The notes under the pieces were generated by a model. That model did not search any database, was not told the origin of the DNA, and worked only from the letters and a program-made list of their open reading frames with translations. A DNA stretch of 64,000 bases from Talaromyces rugulosus. Its lineage: Eukaryota > Ascomycota > Eurotiomycetes > Eurotiales > Trichocomaceae. The stretch is from NCBI RefSeq assembly GCF_013368755.1, contig NC_049561.1, positions 6,944,001 to 7,008,000 of the forward strand, written 5' to 3'. Every line of letters begins with the position of its first letter. Position 1 is the stretch's first letter. Below are positions 33,322 through 45,900 of this stretch, in pieces. The position numbers were made by a program, and so were the translations under genes.

Positions 33322-34464
33322 TTAGTATTCAAACTTCTCGCCCAAAATCTCCTCGCTCAGCTTCCAAAGCTTCTCTGCTTCCACCTCATCTCTCCCCCAA
33401 CTACCAACCTCCTCGGGGAGGAGCACTCGACTATTGTCAAGATAAGCCCCATTATCATCTGCATAAAGTTAGAAACTTGCATCCTCTGGTATAAATATTT
33501 TCTAACCTTTTAGAGAAATAGAGTCGTGGAACGAGGCAAAAACGTGGGTAGCAACCCCTTGCTCAAGTGTCTTGTAGTTGAATCCGCCCCAGAATTCCCG
33601 ATGTCCTTGCTGACGATCGATTTCCTCTATTTCCAACATCATCAGTACTGTCTTAATTCCCTATTTGAGTAGACTTACGAAGATCACCGAAATCCGTTTG
33701 CGACAAGGAGCTTGCAAGATTTGTTGAAATTGTGCCCGGGTGAAGACTCAAGGATATGATTCCTCTTTTGCCAAGTTTAGATGCCAGAGATTTGGAGAAT
33801 AGCATATTGGCAGTCTTGGTTTGCCCATAGGCGATCCACGGATTGTAAACTTTCCCGTTCTGCGTAACCAACTGTCAGAAGCAAAGCTATAATCTAACGC
33901 CGTGGTAATAATCAAACATACGTCAAAATTCCAATCATTGAACCTTATAGGCGACAACCGATATCCATTGCTGGAAACGTTCACTATGCGCGAGACTTGC
34001 TTCCTATCGGTGGAACTGGCTATTTTATTCACTATCAGATTCGTGAACAAGAAATGCCCGATGTGATTAGTAGCGAACTGGCTCTCAATGCCATCCTCGG
34101 TCAGTTCGAAAGGAGGTGCCATGATCCCCGAATTGTTCACCAGCACATCGATGTGCTCCTGATACCCATTCACGTCTCGGGCTGCTTCTCTGACTTGCCG
34201 CTGGGAGCTAAGATCGAGCTTCAAGATGCGAGTCGACACGGTAGGCGCCACAGCATAGATGTCTTCTGCTGTTTTTTCTATCTTTCCGACATTTCTACCG
34301 GCAAGAATTAGCAGTCGAGGTGCGTGTTCCGCGATGGTCAGTGCCAACACAGCGCCGAGGCCGCCGGGTGACACGCCTGTGATGAGAACAACCTTGTCCT
34401 TGATCGACGCGGCACAATCGGTAGCGACCTCGGCGCCTGTAGTTTCGAACTGGTATTTGGCCAT
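33322..34464 (-). CDS. Short-chain dehydrogenase/reductase
   Basis: Four exons (33922-34464, 33679-33859, 33507-33626, 33322-33458) give 326 aa. A Rossmann fold begins at VVLITGVSPGGLGAVLA (cofactor loop TGxxxGGxG near residues 29-37). The LVNNSGIMAPP block, the catalytic Ser region (IVNVSSNGY) and the YGQTK active-site pair (Tyr/Lys) are all present; HPGTISTNL follows. This is the retinol-dehydrogenase/WW-oxidoreductase-like group of SDRs, usually NADP-dependent. The substrate cannot be told. It shares a 437-bp divergent promoter with the AT-hook regulator at 34902. Confidence 0.87.
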
Positions 34465-34901
34465 TGTTCACTGGATTTCAAAGTCAAGTCAAGAGAGTAT
34501 GAAAGTTTCCGTTTGTCTGGTATTAACGAATGGTTAAAATGAAGAGCTCAGTGCAGTATTTATACCCGAGATTTCTTCATATCCATGGATTAATAATGAG
34601 CATCGCCTCATCGTAAACACGATCACCTGCCTCCACGTACTACTTTAACAATATCTTGACGAGACGATCATTTCCTGTTTGGGCCGAATTTATACCACAC
34701 CCCTTTCCTAATACGGCTAGACTAGTATATGGGGCTGTTAGTGTCGCCGGAGTTAAAGATTAAAGTACGACGTTCACACGACGTTCTCTTCGATCAGATT
34801 CCAATTTTTTTTGTCGGATTGCCAAAAACAGCCTTTTTTTCCAGACACTGTTTTCCTATTTTGGCATTTCTCATCTATTCATTCAGCTTGCTGCCCTACT
34901 C
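34465..34901. promoter_or_regulatory. Divergent promoter of SDR and AT-hook regulator
   Basis: 437 bp between two genes pointing away from each other. Both would be served by this block, which suggests shared control. No recognisable operator was found. Confidence 0.4.
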
Positions 34902-36587
34902 ATGAATCAACCCCCGAGCGAAGTCATCTTCTCGCTTGCCCCGCTAGCCGGGGATAAGAGCAGCGAATCGTGCGTGTTTCAATATGACCACGGGGCGATC
35001 AAATTGAGAGCCCCGAAAAAAAGAGGTAGACCAAGAGGATGTATGACATGGTTCGAGTGTGTCCAAACTGTGCCGTTCTGAGCTGACTATAATACAGCAA
35101 CCAAGAAAACGCAGAGTAGCAGTAGCAGCAATGAGAGTGGCGACATCCAAAGTGACTACGACTTTGTCAATGTCACGACTGAGCAAAAGCACGTCGACCA
35201 AGATGCGCGCGTGAAAATTAGGAAACGCGTCATGGTAAACCATATGCGTCTCAAGCGTGTGGAACGGCAGAAACATAACGAGCACTCTCGCTTGCCTGTG
35301 ACTCGGATGAACAGCTTCGACCCCTTTGATGTATCCCCATTTCATCTCGAGCCGTATATGCATGATCTTCTGAAATTCTGTCCGTTATGGTCCCCACCAT
35401 TGACCTCCAATATTTAATCACTAACGCAATGAAGATATAACAACGGGCTGGAAATCGTTTTATTCCATTGAAAAATACGCCGATTTCAACCCTACGGCCG
35501 ACTACTGGCTACCGATGGCGTTTCAAGACGGCGCTTTTCTACACACATTACTAGGCTGCGCAGACTCTCGGGGCCCAAACCGGCCGAGATCAATCAGACA
35601 TTTGAATGCAGCCATCTCGATAGTCAACCGACGGATTACCAATATCCGGTCCGTGACAGACGAGACGCTTCTCGTAGTTGCCACGGTTGCGATAATCGAG
35701 GTATGTCTGTATAATCCAGTAACCCATTTTTGTGTTTGGTTTGTCTCTAACGGGGGTAGAAATCACGCGGTGCTCATGATCGTTGGCAGGCACATATGGA
35801 GGGACTCCGTAACCTAGTTAACCTACGTGGTGGTCTCACCTGTTTAGAATCGAAGCCTCTGCTCATGGGAAAATTATACCGGTGAGCTATGAACTGCAAG
35901 TACTATAAATTGACTTACTCATCTATCAATAGAGCCGATCTCTGCGGATCCATCGACGCAGTCCAAACCCCGTACTTCTCCGGTCGTTACATCCCCGTTC
36001 CTTCTGCAACCACCAACACCGGGGTCCATACCAAGGGCTTTCAACGCCTTGAAAAAAATATCACCCTCGATGAGACACTGAAGTACTGTATAAATTCGCT
36101 TGCAGATGCGGTGCAATCCATGAAACGTCTAAAGAGCAAGAAGGGTGGCTGCGCGGAGGCTGCCCAGATCCGGTTTTGGTTTACAGCGACTCAATACACG
36201 CTCCTCTCAGTTGATTACCAGAATAGTCAAACCTCCCTTCAGATTTGTGGACTAGCTTTGATTCTCTTTTCGACATGTCTGACTAGCGAACAAAATACGC
36301 AGCTGCCCGTGTGCGACATGCTTATTGCGAAACTACAGGGTCTTTGGGAAGAAGGAAGCTTCCGTCCACTGGGGGCTGATTTCACATTATGGACTATATT
36401 CTTGGCGTTTTGTACCGTGTCTGATGATCGGCTTAGAGAGTGGTGTCTTTCAGCCTTGCGGACAACTGCTAATGATATGGGGGTTCGTTCTTGGGAAGAG
36501 ATTTCACAGGTCTTGGAGACATTCTTGTGGGATTCCGACTTGTTTGACTATAAGTATCTGGACATCTGGAATGATACGCGGGGTTAA
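34902..36587 (+). CDS. AT-hook fungal transcription-factor-domain protein without zinc cluster
   Basis: Five exons (34902-35040, 35098-35379, 35435-35700, 35760-35881, 35933-36587) give 487 aa. Residues about 39-46 (KKRGRPRG) are an AT-hook, the short motif that binds the minor groove of AT-rich DNA. It is followed by a Ser-rich linker and by DYDFVNVT...RKRVMVNHMRLKR, the start of an uncharacterised fungal family. The rest matches the fungal-specific regulatory domain (DYWLPMAFQDGAFLHTLLG, GLRNLVNLRGGL). No Zn2Cys6 cluster is seen. The AT-hook is completed across the first splice junction. For the third intron two acceptors are in frame; the one at 35757-35759 keeps the family's AHDRWQAHM block. 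Nuclear regulator is the likely role. Confidence 0.78.
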
Positions 36588-37338
36588 AGGAAGTTCTACC
36601 GTTGTTAATTCCACTATCTTAAACCATTCTCAGCACCGGCTTGATTTCATTCTTTGAACGAGATATAGGGTGCAGGTTGGCCATTTCATAACGACCAGGC
36701 CTTCAAAAACCGAACAAAACCTTATTGCTACGTTTTATTCGACCTATTTTGTTGGCTAGGATCTTGGTTATCCAGACGATTTATCCATGGATGTGATCCC
36801 GGGGGTGATATGGCTAACAAACCACACACTTGCTCGCCAAAACAACACAGCTACACTTTTTGATTCAGGTAGCTATTACGATTGTGCCACTCATCATATC
36901 TATGTGATTCCCGCCGTCACCCTATTCCAGGGAAATTGCGCGAGAGAATTTTAAACCATCAGTCATTACCCGACAATCAGGATTAAGTGTTTAGAGATTG
37001 TCAAACCTATGAAGATCGGTGACAGCCTTTTGAGGCTGCCGAACGTCAATTAAACCATTTGGCAAGAGAAGGAGGCCATTCTTGCAATTGGGCCGGGAAC
37101 CATTAATCCTAATATTCCAAGTTATGAGAACAAAATGATCTGGTCAATATTATACGTGACTATTCTTAACCAGCGATTCCAGCACTGACATAATAGCAAT
37201 TCCATCGAACATTAATTCAAATACTCCGAGTCCTTGCGGACGGCCTTGATGTATTACAAAATAAATCTCTGTATAGCAGAGGTGAATAACAGTAAAATAA
37301 CCACCCCAACTCCAACTAGTAAAAGGAAAACAATATTA
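36588..37338. other. Tail-to-tail intergenic region
   Basis: About 750 bp between two convergent regulator genes. Only 3' flanks expected. Nothing seen. Confidence 0.5.
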
Positions 37339-39187
37339 TTACTTCATTATATCCAGGCCTAAGGAATCCATGTTAAAATCAGACCAGAGTGAAACGGTTG
37401 GGTTCTCTTTAGCAAGAGCGTTGACATTCTTTAAATATTGAAGCGCATCAAGAATCTCCTGTAGCTGTATGCCAATGCTAGGGTCACTTTCCCGGTCGCG
37501 TGAATTTAAAAATTCGGCACAGATGCATAGTGGTATGGGAGTGAAAGGGTGGACCTGAGCTTTGTCAGAATGGTGACCAGCACGGAAAGAATAACATGTA
37601 TCTATTACCTTGAAGTAGCTCAGATGAGTGAGGGCCTTTGCCAATTCGACAATCTCTTTCGCCGCTAGCCGGGCTCTTTGCTCATATTCGAGAAGGAGGC
37701 CGGCGTACTCTTCGCGATCCCAGGCAATAGACTCAATAATCTTCTGCATGCATAAGATGGTAGCCTGAGCGATCATCTTGGTAAACAGCAGCATTGGATC
37801 CATATGTTCAAGCTGAAAGGGATAAGTCAATGAGAGTATTGAGATCCTTGTCGAGAGTGCAGTGTCGATCCATTCATGCCGACTCCAAAATTCTTGTGGG
37901 TTCGTTCCGTACATACCGTCGACCATGGACAGATGCTGATGGGACAGACTTCGACCACAAATTGTGGCTAGAATAATGCATTCTGAAAACGACGATTGAG
38001 GCGCCAGGTTAAAGTCACCGCCTGCGAGCGAGTCGGACAGAAACCCCATTACCATAGGCTGTCCACTCTGGAACTCAGCTTCGGGAATAGGTAGTCTTGT
38101 AAGGATTTGTTCGGTCAGGGTGATAGGCCATCCCTTGCGGATGTTGGCGAATCGATCAAGTGTATATGCCATCCAAAAGGTCCGGCGCTTCTCTTCAACT
38201 TCGACCCACTCGGGCTCCATGATCTGGCTTGCAATTTCCGACGGACTATCGAGCTCATATAATCTCATGAGCTGGACCAGTCGTATAACCCGTCCGGCAC
38301 TCATCCAGCCTTTGCGGTAGGTTGTTCTTGTGAATTGGTAGATGGCGAGTAGTAGCCATGCTTGAGCTTCCTCAATGTCGAACAAATCCACTTCGTTATC
38401 TCGTGACTCGAGCGCCTCGAGCCGTTTTCTCGTTTCTGTATATAAGGAATCTCGAATGCTCTGGCAGTGGGTCGACAGCGACGCAGCCAGTGTCCACATG
38501 GCATGCTGCAGACAACCGCGCGAATCGGATTTTGTGGGCAATTTGGCCCATGCAAAGTATCGAGTTCGTTGAATAATCGGGACAAGTGGGTGGACTCTTT
38601 CAAAGTAAAGTTGATCTCTGTCTCGGTCAGTGTCTTGTTCTACAAAAGCAGAAAGCACAGTAAATTACACAAAACATACAGGTCGGCCCTCACTAGCTCT
38701 GGGATACCGTGGTTTTGATATTCGATTGGAGAAGGCAAAGAGCCGCGTCGCATATCAATCATCTTTTGCTGGTCCTGTCCGTTCTCTCCGTCTGAGCTAC
38801 CTGCCCGCTGGATTTCTTCAACAGGCGATAGCGACCCATCACTGACTGGCAGAGAAATCCCTCCTTGTTGTTCCATAATACATCGTTCAAGGGTAGCTAC
38901 GTCTTGTCAGTAAGTCTTGTCATATTTCCTGCATCATCTGCATATCACCTACCTATTCTACCTTTCAAAGCTTTGAGGTGTCCCTTTTTAGGGCCTCTCG
39001 CCGGACGCACTGTGGTTGTCGTGCATACTACGCCCGACTCGATACAATTACCACACTGGGGCTGTCTATCGCAGCGCAGCTTTCGTCTCCGGCATTCCTC
39101 ACATGCTGAGCCGGGTCGTTGGCGTGAAGCGGTGTTCGTACTCGTCGATTTGGCGGCACCGGTATTTGCTTGCTTTTCTTCAGACAT
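37339..39187 (-). CDS. Zn2Cys6 transcription factor
   Basis: Exons 38953-39187, 38680-38896 and 37339-38617 give 576 aa. The zinc cluster is at residues about 29-55 ([14 protein letters not shown], then [11 protein letters not shown]), followed by a coiled coil ([18 protein letters not shown]) and a Fungal_trans region beginning at [17 protein letters not shown], then [20 protein letters not shown]. The last intron uses an acceptor inside GAGACAG|AGATC; a nearer TAG acceptor gives the wrong frame. The start at MSEEKQ was preferred; an in-frame ATG at 39232 would add 15 residues. The closing [10 protein letters not shown] is shared by many fungal regulators of this type. Target genes unknown; the neighbouring SDR and sugar porter are candidates. 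Confidence 0.83.
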
Positions 39188-42100
39188 TTGCAAGGGCAAG
39201 ACCAAGTCAATAATAGAGCGTGTTTCAATCATTCCACCTCGATATAGAATGCACTGAACTGAACTCGGCTGGAAGTAAACGATAAGATAGAAAAGCTAGA
39301 TTTCGCGAAATAAAAGGAAAGAAGAACATGGAGCTTGATGAATGTATCGATGTCTTTTTTGGTACCGAGTATTTATTAGTTGATATGAAACCAGGAGCCT
39401 ATTATTTCTATAGGATCCAAGTCTACTTTCCTAAACGGAATTGGCAATTACGTCCAAGCTTTTTTTCTGCTCAGCTCAATACTCACGCGCCATCGTAGAA
39501 TGGAGAAAGTGCTCCACTTCTGGAGATCGTGAGCAATAGCCATCGGAATCTTTATTATTGACTCTGAAAAGTCTCGGCCTACTGCGGGTACGGCGTAGTA
39601 CAGTGGAGTACGGTGGAGGTGGAGTACGGCGAAGATCGCATGTTATTGACATGTTTTCTTTCTTTTTTTTCCTTCTAATTTCGCCTTCGTTTCTTTTGAG
39701 TATATCGCGTCTAAAATGTTGGGTCTCCGATAATAGTCTATTTCTTTACATTGAACTCGGTGGGGGAAATCGCGTTGATTCGACCCAATACCGGCGATTT
39801 TCTTTTATTTTTTGAAGATAGAAAAAAGAGTCAGCACATTAACGCGATGATGGAAAATGGAAATTGTCACCAATGAAATCGCTAAGAAACTTACCAGACA
39901 GGCGTAAGAATTTGACCAAAGTCATCATGGAGTTGTCTAGGTGTACTGAGACAAGGACCAAGAAAGCCAGCTGCATGCTGGACAGGTCCAATGTCCATGC
40001 CTATACCAGCCTAGTACTCACCATTATGCTCCGATGCATGTGATTTTATGTGTATATAGTATGATTGACTGGCTTTCATCTGTAGTTGGGAGAGCCAGCT
40101 TTCCAAACTAGCCACACACACCCCCACCTGCAGTAGCTATGTGGTTACACGACCGCCAACCATGCAATGAGTATCACTAACGCATCCAGCTCGTGGGCCA
40201 ATGCGATCTCGACCGATCATTCCAATGAAAGGATAGGCGGGGAGGATAAAGAGAGGCAGAAAGTATGGAGGAAAATGACAAGGATTTCAAGTACCCAAGA
40301 CAAGCCACTTTGTTTCTGTATGCGTCGTCTTGCAGCAGATAATGCAGGAGATGTTCATACGTCAGGACATCCCAATCGATGGGATGACGAACTAGGATAA
40401 AGATGAGTCAGTGCTCGTAGGCCACCCCTCCCGGCTATTAGTAGCCTGCTCCGAACATTGTCCAGATCATATCGGACGTAAAAATGGTGCCTTAAGACCG
40501 AGTGGCTGGTTCCTGACGCGAGCCAGCCACGCCACATTTTAAGCCACTCAGTATTCATTCTACAGATTCTCGAAAAGGCCTCATTTTTGACTCTGATAGA
40601 CGACCGAAGTTATATCAGAGCAAGTGACCTCACTTCCAAGGAACACAGAAGACAACTACTAGGGCAAGAGGACTACTTCTGCGTCAGCCTCCTGATCTAC
40701 CAGTGTCTATTATTCATTTATTGAGAGATCTACAGCTAACCTCAGTGTCGTCCTCCCCACTTTGCATTCCACCTGCATTAGCTATAGTATGAACCTTCGT
40801 AGCCTGTGCCTTGTCTGTTCTGGCCCTTTGACTAACACACGTTATTCCAAGCGCGCTAGATGCATTGACATTATCACCATACAGGTAAGCAATAAAATGA
40901 CAGATAAGTAGCGCCCGAGGCTCTTTACCAACGCATACGGCGGATCTACCATGCACCTTGTTTTTTCAAGCAACGTGAATACCCCGTATAGAGATACGAT
41001 ATAATTGGCCTGAGAATCGCGCGGGCGGCATATTTCGTTATGCCCGGTGCTCCACGTTGAATGTCCTTGTGAAGATGTTTTTTTTTTCTTTTCTTTTCTT
41101 TCTTTTTTCATTCTTTTGGGAAATATTTGAGCACTTCCATTGGCGAGGGAACAAAAATCCCTGGGTCTATCCGGTGCGCCGGCATAGGGTGGAGGGGTGA
41201 CTTGACTGAATGGTGGCACGTACAGGAACTCGTGTAACTCAGACAGAGTCATATCCACCAAAGCAGCCGAGAATACAATATGTATGCCCGCCGTGTCCTG
41301 ACAGTGCTGGCACCCCCGGAGACCGGCTGCATGCAACAAGGACCACAGCGCCAGTCAGATGATCATCCGAGCCCTGGAGCGGAGCCTGCTGTGTATCCTC
41401 AGCCAGCCAACCCGTTCTGAATAAAACGTGGATCGTCAGGGTTGGTAATGGAAATGTGTAATAATAACGGAGGTTAGAATAGATAAAACAACAATATAAG
41501 AAGCAAAGAGGAAATCGGGGATAGCAATCTGGTGGCGACCGAGTCACTTACACTATTGACCCCGAATACGGGGCGATCAATCCGCTGGCTCCGAAATATT
41601 GAATGGCCACAAAAAAAAACCCCCAAAAACAAGCCCCGCTTGGCTCTTACTCGTCACCCACATACATCAGACAGCCACTAAAAGTAACGGTAAAATAGAA
41701 AAAGAAAAGTGACGAAAAAATACAGTGACAAAACACCAGCGGTCGATTACTGTGCGACGCGGGAGCACCGTAGCGCTGGGTCTCTTGCATCGATCGGCAA
41801 TCACAAAGCCCAAATGCAAATATCAGAATGCCGGGATATTGACAACAATCACCATGACCATGACTCTCATCTTTGTACCTAATCAAGCCACGCGGCTTTT
41901 CTCTTTCAATTCAATGGCTGGAGGTGCATCCTCCCTTATGCAAAGTAACTTGAACCTTCCCGTATCGAGTGAATTGGGGAAAACACTCGGGCATTGTGTG
42001 ACAAATTACCAGTGCTATATGTATTAATAGCAGGTGACTACTAACCAAAGCTTACATGAATCTCCCCACCGGTTTGCCAAACCCATTCATCACTCTATCC

Positions 42101-42993
42101 ACAAAGGCTGCAACTGTTGGCTGTTGGGTGTAGGGTTGCAGGCCCAGATGCCAGTATCAGCAATAATCTCTTCTGCAGGCAAGGAACTTCAATTCCGTCG
42201 ACTGGTAGATATATCCTACTTACATCTGTGAATAGAATGTCTTTTTATCTAACCCAAGTTGATACAAAGTGTGCTACACCATTATTGGGCCACGCACATA
42301 GATAAACAATACATGACTAAAATCAGACTAAACTTTCTGTTGGCGCCTGTGTATACCATATATTTGTCATCTTGGTCTATGCCATTGGTCACGCCACCAG
42401 ATCGTCGATCAGCCAAGCGCCATCCATGTCTCATCATTGTCGAGAAGTCGCGACTGAACCAGTGAGTGAAAATCTTATCTACTTCCATGTTGACTTTGTT
42501 CCTCTGCTTCTGTTAACAAAGTTATCTGCGATTTGTACTTTATTGACCGGCACGATGAACCTGTCGTTGTAATATACGCCATACAATGAGCCACAGGTCG
42601 CGCCTTGGTCACCAATCAACGACGCTGAATCACCACCAACTAGGAAGTCGTCATCAGTTGATAATCGCCCCGAGATCAGAGAGAGGAAGCCCCACTCACC
42701 ATGGCATAAAGGAGGGTTCAAACAATGAAATTGTTGAGTCATGTACGAATCCACATGCAGATGTCAACTTACATGGCAGTATTCGAATGTAAGCACCATG
42801 TTTGCATGTAATGACTGGCAATACTGTACGTAATCTTAAGACAGGCCGTCACAGTTGGAAAATAGAATAGAGCAACGTTTGAAGTACAGCGCGTGCACTT
42901 TTTTAGAAATATTTGTACATGAAAAAGTCGCCATTAAAATATAAATATATAACATTGGAATTTACAATGGGTCGAAGATCAAGGAACCATTGG
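39188..42993. other. 3.8 kb with almost no genes
   Basis: Upstream of the Zn2Cys6 gene a GTACGG-rich imperfect repeat lies at about 39587-39632. A pyrimidine tract (TTTTCTTTTCTTTC type) is at about 41077-41117. One small frame at 42479-42754 may be a peptidase relic (own entry). Otherwise short open frames on both strands show no family resemblance. Long promoter, silent spacer or lost genes are all possible. Confidence 0.45.
42479..42754 (-). pseudogene. Possible relic of a trypsin-like peptidase C-terminus
   Basis: The minus strand reads GGDSASLIGDQGATCGSLYG, then YNDRFIVPVNKVQIADNF. This resembles the GDSGS active-site serine region of trypsin-like peptidases in fungal proteins (GDSGS, then GLVFG, then a Pro-Val repeat). 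Gly is replaced by Ala after the active serine. A GTGAGT donor and a CCTAG acceptor (about 42643-42704) allow a splice to an exon ending NPPLCH. No full domain or good start could be built upstream, so I treat it as a fragment. Low confidence. Confidence 0.22.
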
Positions 42994-45900
42994 TTACTTT
43001 TCTTCCTTCTTGCTCTGCGTCTTGGTTATGGTTATCGCATCCTGGTCAGGAACCTCCTTAACTCTCTCTCCCTTTGGCACTCGGGCCAGCCAGTACAAGA
43101 AAACAGCAGCGAGAATGTTGAAGGCGCAAAACGCGAACAGAATGCCAACATCGCGCCACCGATCCTTGAAATAGATGCTCATACCTGCTAAAAAGTCATC
43201 GGTATACGCCAGCGGACAGAATTCACAGTTGGTTGTCGCGTTCTCATTGAGAAGCTTCCCGCCTGCGTAGGACATGTAGTTCTGCATAAATGCTTCGCAT
43301 GTTTGACCAGGGTTTGGGGGGCTGAATTTGAGGATTTCGTTGGAAGCGCAGTGGATCTCTGCACCGGACAGACCGACTGAAAGCACAGAGCCCACAAGAT
43401 AGGTAAATGGTGACACCCGGTACATGAATATCCAAAAGCCAGGGAGTGCAGTTGGGCCAACGAGAACACTTGCAACCAGTTAGCAATTTGCAAAAAGATA
43501 AACTGCGAAAAAAAAAAAAAAAAAAAAAAAAAAAGAAGGAACATACCCGCAAAACACAAGACACAGTGAAAACAGCAGCTGCGAGATCTGTCCAGCTGCG
43601 GCAGGATCCTCCATGCCTGCAATAATCATGATTGTGAATGTCGAAGTATAGAGCATGAAAAGAAGCAGCAACAGGAACATCGTTCCACCTCTAGCAATCA
43701 CGCTGTGTGTCGGTTCGGCGTTGTTGAAAAGCCCTATCGGGTAGTACCAGGCAAAGTAGGCAGGAACAGCCATCAATGCATTCCACGGAATCTCCACGCA
43801 AATAGATGCTAGGATAAATGCTTTCCATGAGTATGCTTTGCTGGGTCGTTCGCGAACCTCGTACAAGGATCGCTGCATCGCAAAATAGGGCATCATTTGC
43901 GTCGACAAGTTGGGGAAGATTGTAAGAAACATGAAGATCGCAAATGTTTGGTTTTCGAGGCCTTGGATCGAAGTGCCAACTCGCCAGAAAGAAAACCCAA
44001 TAAACAAAGTCTTTTCATAATTAGTATAGGCAACAAAAAAATACAGTCAAGCAAACCAGGGGGGAAATACTAACCGGGACAATACACAAGCAGAATTTAG
44101 CGTAGATATACGAAGGGGTGCGCCAGAACTGCTGAAAGTTTCGATGCAAAATGACAAAGAACTGGTACCACATAGGCATAGCGAACTCAGTCCAGCCGGC
44201 ACTGCCTTCTGGTCGAGGCTGGGTCGACAGTTGTGTTTTCATACCAGCGAGTTCTTCCCGCACGGCGATACGCTCAGAGCTGTCTTTCCATACTTCTGCC
44301 CAATCCTGGTCAGCCTTGGAGCCTGGAGCGGCGCCGATGACCTCAAGCATCCATTCTGCTGGGTTGGCGGATTTGGGGCATTTTGATGAACCATGCCTCT
44401 CGAAATAAGATATCAGCTCGCCCATATTGTCTCCCAATTCACCGAAATAGACTGTTCGTCCACCCTTGGCCAAGAACAAAAGACGGTCGAACTCCTGCAT
44501 GAGCACAGCAGACGGTTGGTGAATGGTACACAGAATGGCCTGTCCGTGGTTGGCAAGCTTGCGCATCAACTGACAGATACTCCAAGCAGTCTGACTATCA
44601 AGACCAGATGTCGGCTCATCAAAGAACAACAGCAAATCAGGCTTGGCGGCGATTTCAACTCCAATAGTCAATCGCTTGCGTTGTTCCACATTGAGACCCT
44701 CACCTAGAACACCCACGACGGCTTCGGCATATTCCTCCATACCAAGCATCTTGATAACCTCTTCGACGTACGCGTATTTTTCTGCGGTAGAAACCGCCTT
44801 TGGTTGGCGGAGAAGGGCACTGAACCGGAGAGCTTCTCGGACGGTCGATGTCTCGAGGTGAAGATCTTGTTGTTGTACATATCCAGTCTTGCGTTGAAAC
44901 GAAGAATCGCGCTGGCGGCCATCAACAAGCATTTGACCGGTAACAACACCAACAGTGACGCGATTCGCCAGCACATCCAGAAGACTGGTCTTACCGGCAC
45001 CTGTAACACCCATCAATGCAGTCAGAGTCCCAGGTTTGACCCATCCATCCACATGGTCCAAAATCCGACGTGGTTCGCCCTTGATTTTAATATCAAAGCA
45101 TACATCTTGCCAATGAAAAATCGAGGTTTGTTTGAGAATAGCGGCGGTTGAGTCGTGTCCGTCCTGTTCGACAACAGCTTGGGTGGTCTCCTCTGAAGCT
45201 TCGGGGTCTTGGTCATTCTTTTTCCCCTTGACAAAAGCCGGAATCTTTCCACGCGGAAACACCAACACTTCGCCCTTGGAGGGTCTCGCAGTGATGACTT
45301 CTGTAGCCCAGACGGCAAGCGCTAGAAAAAAGAAGAAGAATCCAATTAAGATGCCAAAATTGCGCCAGAGATGGGTGTGGGAGTATTGATATGTCGATGC
45401 CAGGTAAGCATCTCCAGAAACGGTAGGGTTCCCAGGAACGGCACCATTAGCACTACAAATCACGGACTGTGGTGGCAGATTTGAATATTCCGAGGCACCG
45501 GTAGGGACAAATTGAGAACAAGGCCACTCGCGCCCACTGAATTCGTTAAGCATCAGACTCTCGAATGCGTAGGCGATAGGGTTAATGTAGTTAATCCAGC
45601 GGAACCACGGGTGCATGTCTCGAATGGGAATCGTAAACCCAGTGTAGATCATCAGAGCAAGCATGAAGATACCGGCGGGTACCATTGCCTGTGCCTGGGT
45701 ACGTGACATGGAGCCAATGAATCTGAACAGATTTGACATGACCAGGGTAGTTGTGAAGGAAAACAGCAAGAATGTGAAGAACGCGCCTGGTGTAGGACGG
45801 AGGCCGGCCATCCAGTACAGAATCAAGTTAAAGACAATGGCTGTTATAATCTTTGCAGGTAAGTCAACCAACATCGAACTCAAGCCTTCGGCAGATGGAT

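Noticed and set aside
40842..41339. 165-codon minus-strand frame
   Set aside because: Contains a Lys-rich run from a pyrimidine tract on the other strand and no domain; probably chance.
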